The position numbers were made by a program, and so were the translations under genes. From contig NZ_JANCTD010000002.1 in the NCBI RefSeq assembly GCF_024297185.1, forward strand, positions 434,001 through 498,000: 64,000 bases of DNA, read 5' to 3'. Every line of letters begins with the position of its first letter. The first letter of the stretch is position 1. Shown here piece by piece: positions 55,386 through 64,000 of the stretch. Under the pieces are notes generated by a model that ran no database searches, was not told the origin of the DNA, and was given only the letters and a program-made list of their open reading frames with translations. The DNA is from Lewinella sp. JB7. Its GTDB lineage: Bacteria > Bacteroidota > Bacteroidia > Chitinophagales > Saprospiraceae.

Positions 55386-56657
55386 TTGCCAAACTTTCAC
55401 CGCTCCTCCGGACTTATTACGCTGCACCCGCGTACCCGCCACCCCCCGAACGAATTTATTCTGGAAACGAAACATCTACCCACCGGCGCCGAAGCCCTGC
55501 TGATCGCCCTGGCCACCCCCGCTCCCCAGGGCCTTACCGGAATTCCGGTACTCCTGTGGGGCCGCCCAGGCGTAGGAAAGTCGAGTTTTATCGAGGGGCT
55601 CGCCCATGAAGAATTGCGGGTGACTACGCTCATTGCCTCCATTCACGATCCTACGGACTTCAGTGGCTTACCGGTGCTCGAGGGCGGAAAGGTGCGCTAT
55701 GCGGTGCCCGAATGGGTGAGCGACTTCGCGGAGGTTACGGACGGCATTCTTTTTCTGGACGAACTCAGCACGGCACCGCCTTCCGTGCAGGCAGCCCTCC
55801 TGCGGGTGGTCTTCGAGCGTAAAGTGGGCTTCACGCCGCTCCCGGCCGGTGTACGGATCGTGGCCGCCGCCAATCCGCCAGACCTGATGGTCGGAGGCTG
55901 GGAACTCTCCCCGCCGCTGCGCAACCGCTTCGTCCACCTGCAGTGGGACATTCCCGAACAGCTGTACCTGCGGTCCCTCACCGAAGGTTGGGAACGGGGC
56001 GTGCTGCCCCGGATCGACGCTCAGGAGCACGCCCGTCGCCTGGGGGAGTGGAAGCTGCGCATCAATGGATTCCTCCGGCTGCGCCCGGACTCTTTGCACA
56101 GCGATCCGGACGAGAACCGCTTCGGTTTTGCCAGTCCGCGCAGCTGGGATTTTGCCGCCGTGCTCCTTTGTTCGTGCGAGTTACTCGGCTATACCCTGGG
56201 CCAGGCCGCCGATCAGCGGGTCGTGCTCGACTTGGTCGCCGGGTGTCTGGGGGAAGCCACGGCCATCCCCCTGGTCGAATACCTCGCCAATCTCCGGCTG
56301 CCGGACCCCGAACGGGTGCTGGCGGGTACGGACGCAGTGGACATAAGCTCCCTCGACGATGCGGAACTGTACGTATTCTTCTACGGACTGAACGCCTACC
56401 TGCGGCAGGAATTGGACGGCGACCGGCTCCTCCCCTACTCCATGGTATACCTGCAACTGGCGAGCGAGGCCTTCGCGGACGGGCGACGCGACATCATTTT
56501 CGTTCCGCTTAAGGAAATGGCCCGGGCCGGTTGGATAACCCGGCTGAGCGCGGCGGCGGGCGGGGCGGGGCCGCAGGTGCAGGGGGAAGTAGTGGAGCAA
56601 ATCCAGCGGGTATTCAGCGATGATGCCTTCAGCGAGTTCGTCGATGTCCTCGCCTGA
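55386..56657 (+). CDS. MoxR-type AAA ATPase
   Basis: A 423-residue AAA+ ATPase. Walker A is GRPGVGKS (59-66), Walker B is GILFLDELS (120-128, Asp125, Glu126), and sensor 1 is IVAAANPPD. MoxR ATPases work as chaperones for VWA-domain partners, and the next gene encodes one. The only usual start near the family's beginning (about residue 25, ILETKHLPTG) is a TTG at 55386. It overlaps the DUF2201 gene by 14 bases and opens a three-gene operon. Confidence 0.88.
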   Translation: MPNFHRSSGLITLHPRTRHPPNEFILETKHLPTGAEALLIALATPAPQGLTGIPVLLWGRPGVGKSSFIEGLAHEELRVTTLIASIHDPTDFSGLPVLEGGKVRYAVPEWVSDFAEVTDGILFLDELSTAPPSVQAALLRVVFERKVGFTPLPAGVRIVAAANPPDLMVGGWELSPPLRNRFVHLQWDIPEQLYLRSLTEGWERGVLPRIDAQEHARRLGEWKLRINGFLRLRPDSLHSDPDENRFGFASPRSWDFAAVLLCSCELLGYTLGQAADQRVVLDLVAGCLGEATAIPLVEYLANLRLPDPERVLAGTDAVDISSLDDAELYVFFYGLNAYLRQELDGDRLLPYSMVYLQLASEAFADGRRDIIFVPLKEMARAGWITRLSAAAGGAGPQVQGEVVEQIQRVFSDDAFSEFVDVLA

Positions 56658-57873
56658 TCCGGTCACGGTAGCGGAACACGTGCGCTTCGCGCGGGCGTAC
56701 GCGGCCGAGCAACTTCCCTGGTTCGCACCGGCGCTCTTTCGTTGCCGCATCGTCGTCACGTCGCGCGTAGACGTGGCAGCCATCGATCTTCACTATAATG
56801 TCTACTGGAACCCGGAGGTCGTGACGGACATCTGGCATAACGCGGACCGCAGACGAGCACTGAGTGAACTGGCCTTCCTGTGGGTCCACGAGATCAGTCA
56901 CCGGCTGCGCCGCCACGGTGAGCGGGCGACGGAGCTGGGGATTTCTTCCGGACCGCGATCCCGGCGGTGGAACATCGCGTGCGATTTCGAAATCAACGAT
57001 TCCGAGTGGGCGGGACTACACATGCCGGCGGCGTACCCGGGCATGCTTCCCCAGGATTTCGGCTACCCCCGCGGACAAATCGCGGAAACCTACTTCGCCG
57101 GGCTGGAAGCCTCCCCTACCCTGACTTTTCCCATCGATGAAGGGAGTGGCGTGCACGGCGCTCCTCGTCCCTGGGAGGAGGGCGAGCGGCAGCGTCTGTC
57201 ACCGATCGACGAGGAGATCATCCGCCGCGAAGTTGCCCGCAGGAGCCGGGAAGCGGCTCAGGGGGACGTACCCGACGCGTGGCGCGACTGGGCCGATCGG
57301 GTACTAGGAAGCAGGATCGACTGGCGCAGGAAACTCGGCCACCGGCTCAGCGTTGCCCTGCAACGAGGGATCGGCAGCCGTACGGACTACAGTTACGCGC
57401 GGCCCAATCGCCGGCAGTCCGTGTACCACCCCGTGCTGCCCCCCTCCCTGGCCGGCGACCGCACGGCACGGATCGCGATCGTGGTCGACACCTCGGCCTC
57501 CATGCAGACGACCGAACTGCAGCGCTCGCTGAACGAAGTAGCGGCGGTGGTACGGCAGTTTCAGCATCCGGTCACCATCATCCCCTGTGACCTGCGCGCC
57601 TACGCTCCGGTAAGGGACGTCTCCGAGCGGGAGGCCTACCGGATCGCCTACCTGCCGGGGGGCAGCGGCACCGATATGCGGGCGGGGATAGACGCCGCCG
57701 TCGCGCTGAGCCCCCGGCCGGACAGCGTACTCGTACTCACCGATGGGCTCACCGACTACCCGGTCCGGACGTATGACCTACCGGTGATCTTCGGAATTTT
57801 CCGGGTCGCGGGTCAGGAATTGGTCCTTCCCCCCAACCCGCCTTACGGACCCGATCGGGTCGTGGTCATCTAA
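56644..57873 (+). CDS. DUF2201-type putative metallopeptidase with VWA-like domain
   Basis: A 409-residue protein. The N-terminal half has the zinc motif HEISH (His82, Glu83, His86) in FLWVHEISHRLRRH, as in the DUF2201 putative metallopeptidase family. The C-terminal half carries a VWA-like MIDAS motif DTSAS (Asp282, Ser284, Ser286) followed by TELQRSLNEVAAVVRQF and VLTDGLTDYPV. The preceding MoxR ATPase is its expected partner. I preferred the ATG at 56644; one at 56620 is also in frame. Cellular role is unknown. Confidence 0.88.
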   Translation: MSSPDPVTVAEHVRFARAYAAEQLPWFAPALFRCRIVVTSRVDVAAIDLHYNVYWNPEVVTDIWHNADRRRALSELAFLWVHEISHRLRRHGERATELGISSGPRSRRWNIACDFEINDSEWAGLHMPAAYPGMLPQDFGYPRGQIAETYFAGLEASPTLTFPIDEGSGVHGAPRPWEEGERQRLSPIDEEIIRREVARRSREAAQGDVPDAWRDWADRVLGSRIDWRRKLGHRLSVALQRGIGSRTDYSYARPNRRQSVYHPVLPPSLAGDRTARIAIVVDTSASMQTTELQRSLNEVAAVVRQFQHPVTIIPCDLRAYAPVRDVSEREAYRIAYLPGGSGTDMRAGIDAAVALSPRPDSVLVLTDGLTDYPVRTYDLPVIFGIFRVAGQELVLPPNPPYGPDRVVVI

Positions 57874-57901
57874 ATTTTGCCGTACTTCGTTTTACCGCCA
57901 A

Positions 57902-59437
57902 ATGGACTACCTCGCTACTCAACTCACCCTGGCCACCCGGTACGGCGACGCCACCTTTACCCTACGGATCGCCGCGGACGGTAGCGTGGAACTTACGGGG
58001 CTTCCCCTGGAGGGATTACCCGAAAGCGTGTACAAACTGACGTACGGCCAGCAGTGGACGGCGGTTCGCCAGCACTTTAGGGCGCTGGGGCGCATACTGC
58101 CCGATCGCCTGTCGGCCAACTTAGGGAACGAACGGCCCCCCACCGACTTAGCCGCCGCCGTAACCGCCTTCAACGAAAGGTTCCCCCAACCGCGGGAACT
58201 GACGGCTTTTGCCCGTTTCTGGGCCGGTCATCCGAAACAAGCCAGTCTGTTTTCCACCGAATCCGGACGAGTCACCGCCGCGCTGGACGCCTTTCGCCAA
58301 CGGGGGCAACAGCGCAACGTGAGCCACTTCGGCCCTTTCCTACAGGACTACCTGAAGAAGCTGTTGCCCCTTGCCGACCACCGGACCACCGTGCTGATCT
58401 ACGCCGCCATCGGCGCGTTGCAAACCGAGGAAGCCCGTAACTTCCTGCTCCAACAACTGGAATCGGAGGGACGTCATCCCTTCAGCACCAAAATCTTGCG
58501 TGCCCTTACGTTCGCCCGCGATCCCGATACTTTCCACCGGCTCGCTGCCGTGTACCGATCGGGTAAGTTCGGCGCGGAGGAGGTCTTGCAGCACCTCCAG
58601 TTTCTGGGGCGCTTCGGTCGCGAAATCGCGCTCGACCACGTGATGGAATTGCTGGCCGACTACCCCGCCGAAGCGGAAGCGGTAGGTCGCACGCTGGGTG
58701 ATCTCGGATTGGCCGAAGACGAAATCGCCGACCTGCTCATCGGGGAGTTTAAGCGACAATCGGCCTACCCGGCCCTCGATCCCTTGCTCCGTGCGATCAA
58801 CCGCAGACAGGTGCCCGGACACGGTATCGGGCTACGCGAAATGAACGAGAAGGTCGATCACCCGCGGTACCTGGACCTTCCACCGGTAAACTGGCCGCAG
58901 CAACTCGAGGAAGGCTGGAAGGAACTGGTTGCCGCGACCGAGTTGTCCGAGGCCTACGCCGTAGTGGGTTCTTACATCGAGCGCAGTGAACCCCGCCTGC
59001 AGCGCAACGCCCTGCTGCAACTCAAGGTGCTGCGTGCGCGGGACGGAGCGGGAACCGTGCTTCCCCTGCCCATCGAGCGTAGACTGCGGGAACTCGTCAG
59101 TTCGCGCTACGATAAGGTGTACGTCGAGGTCCTGAATATTCTCGGCGGAAGCCCATTCGTGCTGGCGGAGCGCAAGAAGATGCTGCTGGCAATACTCAAC
59201 GTGAGCATTGGCTCTCGGTACCGCTTCGTGGTACTGAACGCGCTGCGTACGGTCGGCGACGCGGACGCTCTGCGGCAATTCAGCAGGGCATACTACGGGC
59301 GGGAGATCGCGACGGCACCCCCCCAGTCCGACCGGCTGCAGCAGATGGCGGGTTTGCTTCCCTATTTGGACAAATACCTCGGCGACACCCAGGAACTGCA
59401 ACAAGCCCTTAGTCAGCGGCGCTCTAACCGAAACTAG
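57902..59437 (+). CDS. HEAT-like helical protein in the MoxR operon
   Basis: A 511-residue soluble protein with no signal peptide or membrane segment. An N-terminal short domain is followed by repeated helical pairs (TTVLIYAAIGALQTEEARNF, HLQFLGRFGREIALDHVME, YDKVYVEVLNILGGSPFV), spaced like HEAT/Armadillo repeats. No catalytic motif stands out. It is 28 bases after the DUF2201 gene and probably serves as a scaffold or substrate adaptor for the MoxR pair. It overlaps smc by 4 bases at the stops. Confidence 0.72.
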   Translation: MDYLATQLTLATRYGDATFTLRIAADGSVELTGLPLEGLPESVYKLTYGQQWTAVRQHFRALGRILPDRLSANLGNERPPTDLAAAVTAFNERFPQPRELTAFARFWAGHPKQASLFSTESGRVTAALDAFRQRGQQRNVSHFGPFLQDYLKKLLPLADHRTTVLIYAAIGALQTEEARNFLLQQLESEGRHPFSTKILRALTFARDPDTFHRLAAVYRSGKFGAEEVLQHLQFLGRFGREIALDHVMELLADYPAEAEAVGRTLGDLGLAEDEIADLLIGEFKRQSAYPALDPLLRAINRRQVPGHGIGLREMNEKVDHPRYLDLPPVNWPQQLEEGWKELVAATELSEAYAVVGSYIERSEPRLQRNALLQLKVLRARDGAGTVLPLPIERRLRELVSSRYDKVYVEVLNILGGSPFVLAERKKMLLAILNVSIGSRYRFVVLNALRTVGDADALRQFSRAYYGREIATAPPQSDRLQQMAGLLPYLDKYLGDTQELQQALSQRRSNRN

Positions 59438-62400
59438 ACCGCCGAAAAGCTGGTGCTGCCCTCCAGTTCGGTAAACTGTACGGGCAGAACGCCGCTGCCG
59501 CCCTGCTCGGTAGTGTATACCCCGTAGATGCTATCCACCGCTTCCATGGTAAGCTTATTGTGGGTCACGATGATGAACTGGCTGTCGCGGGAAAACTTCT
59601 TGACGATGCGGTTGAATTTGGAAATATTGGCATCGTCGAGCGGCGCGTCGACTTCGTCGAAGATGCAGAAGGGGGCCGGCTTGAGGAGGTACAGCGCGAA
59701 CAGCAGTGCGGTGGCGGTCAGTGTTTTCTCTCCCCCCGAGAGCTGACTGATAGTCTGGGGCCGCTTGCCCTTGGGCTTGGCCACGATCTCGATGCTGGAT
59801 TCCAGGGGGTTTTCCGGGTCTAGTAGAATAAGGTCACAGTTATCGTCCTCGGTAAACAGGCTACGGAATACGTCGATGAAGTACACCCGCACCCGTTCGA
59901 AGCTGTCGAGGAATTGTACGGTGGCCTTGTCCTCGATCTCCCGGATCGTCTTCACGAGGGTGTCCTTCGCGCTGATGATGTCGTCACGCTGCCGGGTGAT
60001 GTTTTCGTGGCGGGCCTTCATCTCATCGTAGGCTTCCACGGCCATGGGGTTGATCTCTCCGTAATTCCCGATCCGGCTGCGGAGGCGGTCCACCTTCACT
60101 TCCAGTTCGCCGATCGATCCGGTCCATTCCTCCACTTCCATTTCGCTCAGGGCCGCCAGGCTGAGGTTGAACTCGATCTGCAGCCGCTCCTCCACCGAGT
60201 TGATGCGGAACTTGACGTCGGTAAATTTTTCCTTGAGCTGATTCACCTTTACCTGAGCGTCCTGGCGGATCCGGCTCTCCCGCCGGATATCGTCCTCGAA
60301 GCCACTGATGGTGGTCCGGGCGGCGAAGTAGGCCTGCTCCGCCGAGCTGAGGGTCGCCTGGTACTCCTTCTTTTCCAGGTACATTCCCTCCAGATTGCGC
60401 TCCAGGGTATGCTCCTGATCGTCGAACTGCCGGGCTTCCTTTTCCAGCGCCACGAGCTGTGCCCGATTGGCGGTCTCCTGTCTGGCGATCTCGTCGCGTC
60501 GGCTCTGCCGGAAATTCAGATCACGTTCGAGGGTCTGCAGGTGGTTCTGCTGCTGTATGAACAGGATGTTTTCCTGATTGAAGTGGGCACTAGCCGTTGA
60601 AAGCTCGTCGCTCAGTCGCCGGTACTCTTCGTCGGTACCCGAGACATTATCGCGCAGCTGTCGGATATTTTCCCGCAACTGGCTCAACTGCTCGTCGATC
60701 GCCTGATTTCCCCGGATCAGCTCTTCCACCTGGTGGTTGAGTTTACCGTTCTTTTCTTCCGTGTCGCGGAAGTATCCCTGAAAGCTTTCGACCCGGGCCC
60801 GCAGCGCCGCCCGCCGTTGCTGCAATCCGCTTAACTCGCGCTGCCGTTGCTGGATCTCCCGGTCCAGTCGTTGCTGCCGGAGGTCGGCAAGCCGTTTCCG
60901 GTCTTCCGTGAGGCGGGTTTCGAGTTGCCGCGCCTGTTGCTCCGCAGCGGCGATGTCCCGCTCCAGCAGTTCGAGATTCTTCTTCCTCCCGATCTTCTTT
61001 CCTTCGAACAGGCCCACCGAACCGCCCGAAACGGCGTAGGACCGGCGCACGTAGCGACCGCCGTAGGACAGCACCGTGGTTCCCGCTTCACCGGCGGGGG
61101 GAAGTTGGGCTTCCTCACTGACGAAGACGTCATGCAGTAGTCTATCCGTCAGTGCCTGGTATCGCTCGTCTACGGACACCACCTCACGCGCCGGTTTGCA
61201 CCCCGTCGGAGCGGGGGCGGAGGGGGCGGCGAGCGCGGGGAGCGAATCCAGCAGGAAGAAGTGAGCTTTCCCCTTCTGCTTATCGCTGAGCAGTTGAATG
61301 GCGGTGCTGGCCTCGGTGGCCGTATCCACTACGTAGTAGCTGAGAAAGGGCTCCAGGAAGCTCTCAATGGCGACCCGGTAATTCTGATCGACGAGAATGA
61401 CGTCGGAAAGCAGGGTCGGCTCCCGCGTCCAGGACTTATTTTTACTCAGAAAGCGGATCGATTCGGGGAAGCCCTCGAGACTATCGATCATGCTCTTGGT
61501 GAGCTTGTATTCGTTCCGTCGCGCGTCCAGGCCGCGGTTGATCCGGCTGAGTTCGGTCTGTAAATGCTCGACGTTGACCTCAGCCGTCTCCAGCGCTTCC
61601 CGGCGATCTGCCTCCCGCTTTTCCAGTTCCTCTACGGCGGCGACCTTGATGCCCTCCTCGGATTCCAGTTGCTTCAGCGCGTCCTCGAGCGATTCCCGTT
61701 CGCCGCGGCGGTCCTCCATCTCCCCTACGTTACGGTCAACCTGAAACCGGAAATTTTCCACCTGGTTTCCGTTGATCGCGCGGCGTTTTTCGAGCTCGAA
61801 GATCCGGCGCTCTTCCTCCTGTTGTTGCTTCAGGCCCTGATCGAGCCGGGATTTAATGCCGGCGTGCCCCTCCCGGACACCGCTGAGCGCGGCCTCGGCC
61901 CGGTCCCGTGAAACCTGGCGGGCGTCCAGTGAAGTGCGGGCTTCCGCGATTTGCCGGACCGTCGCTTCCGTTTGCTCGCGGTAGTCCGCTAACTGGGCCG
62001 CGGCCCGCTCCACCTCCTCGGTGAGCTGCTTGGTCTGGCGGGCCACGAAAGTCTTGCGCTGCTGGAGCATCTGCTTCTCGTTCTCCAGGCCCCGCAGTTC
62101 GCCGACCAGCGCGTTGAGTTTACGCTGTCGTTCGCCGACGAGTTTTTCCTTGTCCAGGTGACGGCGGCGTTCGGCTTCGAGCTTCCGTTCCAGCTCAGTA
62201 ATTTTTTCGTCGGTACTCCGGTAGGCGGCCTCGGCGTGGGTGATCTCATTGCGGATGCGATCGTAGTCGATGCGCAATTTCTCGACCCGGAATCCGGTCA
62301 GCAGCAGGCTCAGGTCCCGGTAGCGCTGTTTGAGCTCCCGGTACTTACGGGCGCGCTTGGCCTGTTTTTCGAGGGTACTGAGGTTCTTCGATATTTCGTG

Positions 62401-62985
62401 GAGCACGTCCTCGATGCGATCCAGATCGTCCTCGGTACTCTTGAGCTTGCGGAGGGTTTCCTTCTTACGGTTCTTGTACTTGCTCACGCCCGCGGCCTGC
62501 TCGAACATGCGCCGCCGGCTGTTGTCCTTATCGGCCAGAATATCGTCTACCATCCCCAGGGCGATGATGGCGTAGGAATTGGAGCCGATACCGGTATCGA
62601 GGAAAAGGTCCCGGATGTCGCGCAGTCGGCACTGAACGCCGTTGAGCCGGTATTCCGAATCGCCGCTGCGGTAGAGCAGTCGGGTGATGGTCACCATATT
62701 GTACTCCGTGGGGAGCAGGTCCTTATCGTTCTCGAACGTAAGGCTGACGGAGGCCAGGTTGCCGGCTTTTTTCTTCTTCGTACCGTTGAAGATGATCGAA
62801 GACATCTTATCCAGACGCAGTTCGGAGCCTTTCTGCTCCCCCAGTACCCACCGGATGGCGTCCACGATATTACTCTTGCCCGAACCGTTCGGACCGACGA
62901 TACCGATAACGTCGGCGTCGAAGTTCACCACGGTCTGACTGGCAAAACTCTTAAAACCCTTTATCTCCAGTTGCTTCAGGCGCAT
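59434..62985 (-). CDS. smc: chromosome segregation protein SMC
   Basis: A 1183-residue SMC ATPase that compacts and separates chromosomes. The N-terminal Walker A GPNGSGKSN (31-39) is followed by a long coiled coil, a hinge around 520-660 with SYGGRYVRRSYAVSGGSVGL just after it, and a second coiled coil. The C-terminal signature LSGGEKTLTATALLF and Walker B FCIFDEVDAPLDDAN complete the head. Length is typical. A TACCTTCG box ends 6 bases before the ATG. Confidence 0.96.
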   Translation of the reverse strand: MRLKQLEIKGFKSFASQTVVNFDADVIGIVGPNGSGKSNIVDAIRWVLGEQKGSELRLDKMSSIIFNGTKKKKAGNLASVSLTFENDKDLLPTEYNMVTITRLLYRSGDSEYRLNGVQCRLRDIRDLFLDTGIGSNSYAIIALGMVDDILADKDNSRRRMFEQAAGVSKYKNRKKETLRKLKSTEDDLDRIEDVLHEISKNLSTLEKQAKRARKYRELKQRYRDLSLLLTGFRVEKLRIDYDRIRNEITHAEAAYRSTDEKITELERKLEAERRRHLDKEKLVGERQRKLNALVGELRGLENEKQMLQQRKTFVARQTKQLTEEVERAAAQLADYREQTEATVRQIAEARTSLDARQVSRDRAEAALSGVREGHAGIKSRLDQGLKQQQEEERRIFELEKRRAINGNQVENFRFQVDRNVGEMEDRRGERESLEDALKQLESEEGIKVAAVEELEKREADRREALETAEVNVEHLQTELSRINRGLDARRNEYKLTKSMIDSLEGFPESIRFLSKNKSWTREPTLLSDVILVDQNYRVAIESFLEPFLSYYVVDTATEASTAIQLLSDKQKGKAHFFLLDSLPALAAPSAPAPTGCKPAREVVSVDERYQALTDRLLHDVFVSEEAQLPPAGEAGTTVLSYGGRYVRRSYAVSGGSVGLFEGKKIGRKKNLELLERDIAAAEQQARQLETRLTEDRKRLADLRQQRLDREIQQRQRELSGLQQRRAALRARVESFQGYFRDTEEKNGKLNHQVEELIRGNQAIDEQLSQLRENIRQLRDNVSGTDEEYRRLSDELSTASAHFNQENILFIQQQNHLQTLERDLNFRQSRRDEIARQETANRAQLVALEKEARQFDDQEHTLERNLEGMYLEKKEYQATLSSAEQAYFAARTTISGFEDDIRRESRIRQDAQVKVNQLKEKFTDVKFRINSVEERLQIEFNLSLAALSEMEVEEWTGSIGELEVKVDRLRSRIGNYGEINPMAVEAYDEMKARHENITRQRDDIISAKDTLVKTIREIEDKATVQFLDSFERVRVYFIDVFRSLFTEDDNCDLILLDPENPLESSIEIVAKPKGKRPQTISQLSGGEKTLTATALLFALYLLKPAPFCIFDEVDAPLDDANISKFNRIVKKFSRDSQFIIVTHNKLTMEAVDSIYGVYTTEQGGSGVLPVQFTELEGSTSFSAV

Positions 62986-62991
62986 GGCGGG

Positions 62992-62999
62992 CGAAGGTA
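62992..62999 (-). promoter_or_regulatory. putative -7 box TACCTTCG for smc
   Basis: On the minus strand, 6 bases upstream of the smc ATG. The same octamer lies at 31358-31365 and 63932-63939. The predicted transcript is nearly leaderless. Confidence 0.4.
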
Positions 63000-63046
63000 A
63001 TTAAATTGCAAAGGCCCGGGAACCGTGCCGATGGCGCGGGGAGGTT

Positions 63047-63901
63047 TTACAGGTGGCGGGTGCGCACGTAGAATTCCCGGTCGCGCACCCCGAAGGCCTT
63101 GACCAGCAGCGGACTCACCACCAGTACCACCCGGCTGTCGTAGACCTGCTCGGGGATGCGGGCAACCACCCGCGCGTAGACCGTTTTGCGACTTCGGGGG
63201 TCCTCGATCTCGATCAGGCTCCCGATGGGGGCCGTACGGTGCAGTACCATCCACTTGTTTGGATCGCCCTGATTGGTCCAGCTTGCCTTCCCGTTGGTAG
63301 ACCGCAGGGTAACCCCCTGGGTACGGGATAGCCACAGGTCGTGCAGCGGACGGTTGCGCAGTAGATACGGATCCTCCACGACGACCTGGCTGTCGGGCTG
63401 AATGCCGTCGAGACGCAGGTAGCCGATCTTGAGCACCTGTCCGGGGCTCAGTTGCGTGGGGTCCAGCCCGGGATTGAGCGTACGAAGCAGTTGGTCGTCG
63501 GGCTGACCCAGCACGCGACGCGTGAGTCCGTACACCGTTTCTCCGGGAGCCATCCGGTAGCGTACGGGCACGAACCAGGCGATACTATCGGGGCTGAACT
63601 TCGGTCGGATAACGTTGCGCGGAATGGCTACCGTGACGCGGGTGCCGGGGGTGTAGCCGGTGCGCAGACCGGGGTTGAGCCGGTAGACGTCCTCCAGCGT
63701 AAGTCCGTAAAAGCGAGCCGCTCCGTACAGGGTCTGCTTCGGGGCCAGGTAATGGTCGAAGAGCAGGTGCCCGGAGGCCGGATCGGACTTGACGATGACC
63801 GTGTCGGAAGGCAACAGAAAGTAAAGGCTATCGCCCGTGGCGCCGGCGGTTTGTACGACACAGACCACCGCAAGCAGTAAGCAAAGGATAGAATGTTTCA
63901 C
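63047..63901 (-). CDS. secreted LysM and RlpA-like double-psi barrel protein
   Basis: A 284-residue exported protein. The signal peptide is MKHSILCLLLAVVCVVQTAG. Two LysM-type repeats follow, LAPKQTLYGAARFYGLTLEDV and MAPGETVYGLTRRVLGQPDD, each ending with an LNPGL motif. The C-terminal part (about 185-284) contains KWMVLHRTAPIGSLIEI and VVARIPEQ, the RlpA-like double-psi barrel pattern. It probably binds peptidoglycan in the periplasm. The start is GTG. It lies 61 bases before smc on the same strand. Confidence 0.85.
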   Translation of the reverse strand: MKHSILCLLLAVVCVVQTAGATGDSLYFLLPSDTVIVKSDPASGHLLFDHYLAPKQTLYGAARFYGLTLEDVYRLNPGLRTGYTPGTRVTVAIPRNVIRPKFSPDSIAWFVPVRYRMAPGETVYGLTRRVLGQPDDQLLRTLNPGLDPTQLSPGQVLKIGYLRLDGIQPDSQVVVEDPYLLRNRPLHDLWLSRTQGVTLRSTNGKASWTNQGDPNKWMVLHRTAPIGSLIEIEDPRSRKTVYARVVARIPEQVYDSRVVLVVSPLLVKAFGVRDREFYVRTRHL

Positions 63902-63931
63902 GTTCGGGGGGCGTTGAGACTAATGCAGCGA

Positions 63932-63939
63932 CGAAGGTA
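63932..63939 (-). promoter_or_regulatory. putative -7 box TACCTTCG for the LysM gene
   Basis: On the minus strand, 30 bases upstream of the LysM gene's GTG. I see nothing else in 63902-64000. Confidence 0.4.
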
Positions 63940-64000
63940 CGCATCCGACTTGATGATCGCCGACCAACCAAACCGGGCCTACGTTGTTTCGTTTGGGTTA

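Overview
The window looks like chromosomal DNA of a GC-rich (about 60 % by eye) member of the Bacteroidota, most like the Lewinella/Saprospiria group. Supporting signs are a SusC/SusD pair, a FecI/FecR/TonB-receptor/DUF4249 block, the Bacteroidota families DUF2027-Smr, DUF3098 and DUF6580, few Shine-Dalgarno sites, and repeated promoter -7 boxes of the TAnnTTTG type. This placement is inference from gene families; there is no rRNA or tRNA here to confirm it. Genes are packed tightly, with several convergent 3' overlaps. Only one stretch longer than 300 bases (37961-38936) lacks a gene, and it is filled by tandem repeats. Layout, 1-12 kb: a truncated secreted protein; a GH113-like glycosidase lipoprotein with a glycerophosphodiester phosphodiesterase; a DUF2059 protein with a fatty acid hydroxylase; a methyltransferase; a DUF2027/Smr protein; an OmpA-type lipoprotein; a large secreted protein of unknown function; a radical SAM protein whose 3' end is frameshifted at a C8 tract; and a copper-type P-ATPase. 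12-24 kb: a lipoprotein with a strong terminator, an alanine/sodium symporter, the FecI-FecR-TonB receptor-DUF4249 operon, two tandem RDD membrane proteins, dnaG, and an ECF sigma/anti-sigma pair. 25-38 kb: lytic transglycosylase, GH3-type acyl-adenylating protein, beta-glucosidase, amidohydrolase, DUF3098-uppP-truB, glpK, a glycosyltransferase and an M1 metallopeptidase. 38.0-38.9 kb: two tandem repeat arrays in opposite orientation (64-bp and about 51-bp periods) inside a divergent promoter region. 39-42.5 kb: DUF6580, DUF481-like and prolyl oligopeptidase genes. The most unusual block is 42.5-51.75 kb on the minus strand. Six closely spaced genes encode, in transcription order, a DUF2064 (rSAM/selenodomain-associated) transferase, SusC, SusD, a sodium:solute symporter, a metallophosphoesterase fused to a carboxymuconolactone-decarboxylase/AhpD-like domain, and the arsenosugar radical SAM enzyme ArsS. 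It reads as an arsenosugar (organoarsenical) pathway joined to its own outer- and inner-membrane transport route. I see no ArsM in the window. 51.8-64 kb: xylulokinase, NmrA-like oxidoreductase, a winged-helix regulator with a membrane protein, a MoxR ATPase / DUF2201 metallopeptidase-VWA / HEAT-like three-gene operon, SMC, and a LysM/RlpA-like secreted protein. Across the window a 10-base word (GCTCCYGCGT) is strongly over-represented (12 copies found by eye), often inside signal-peptide or linker codons and once at the junction of the fused arsenosugar gene.
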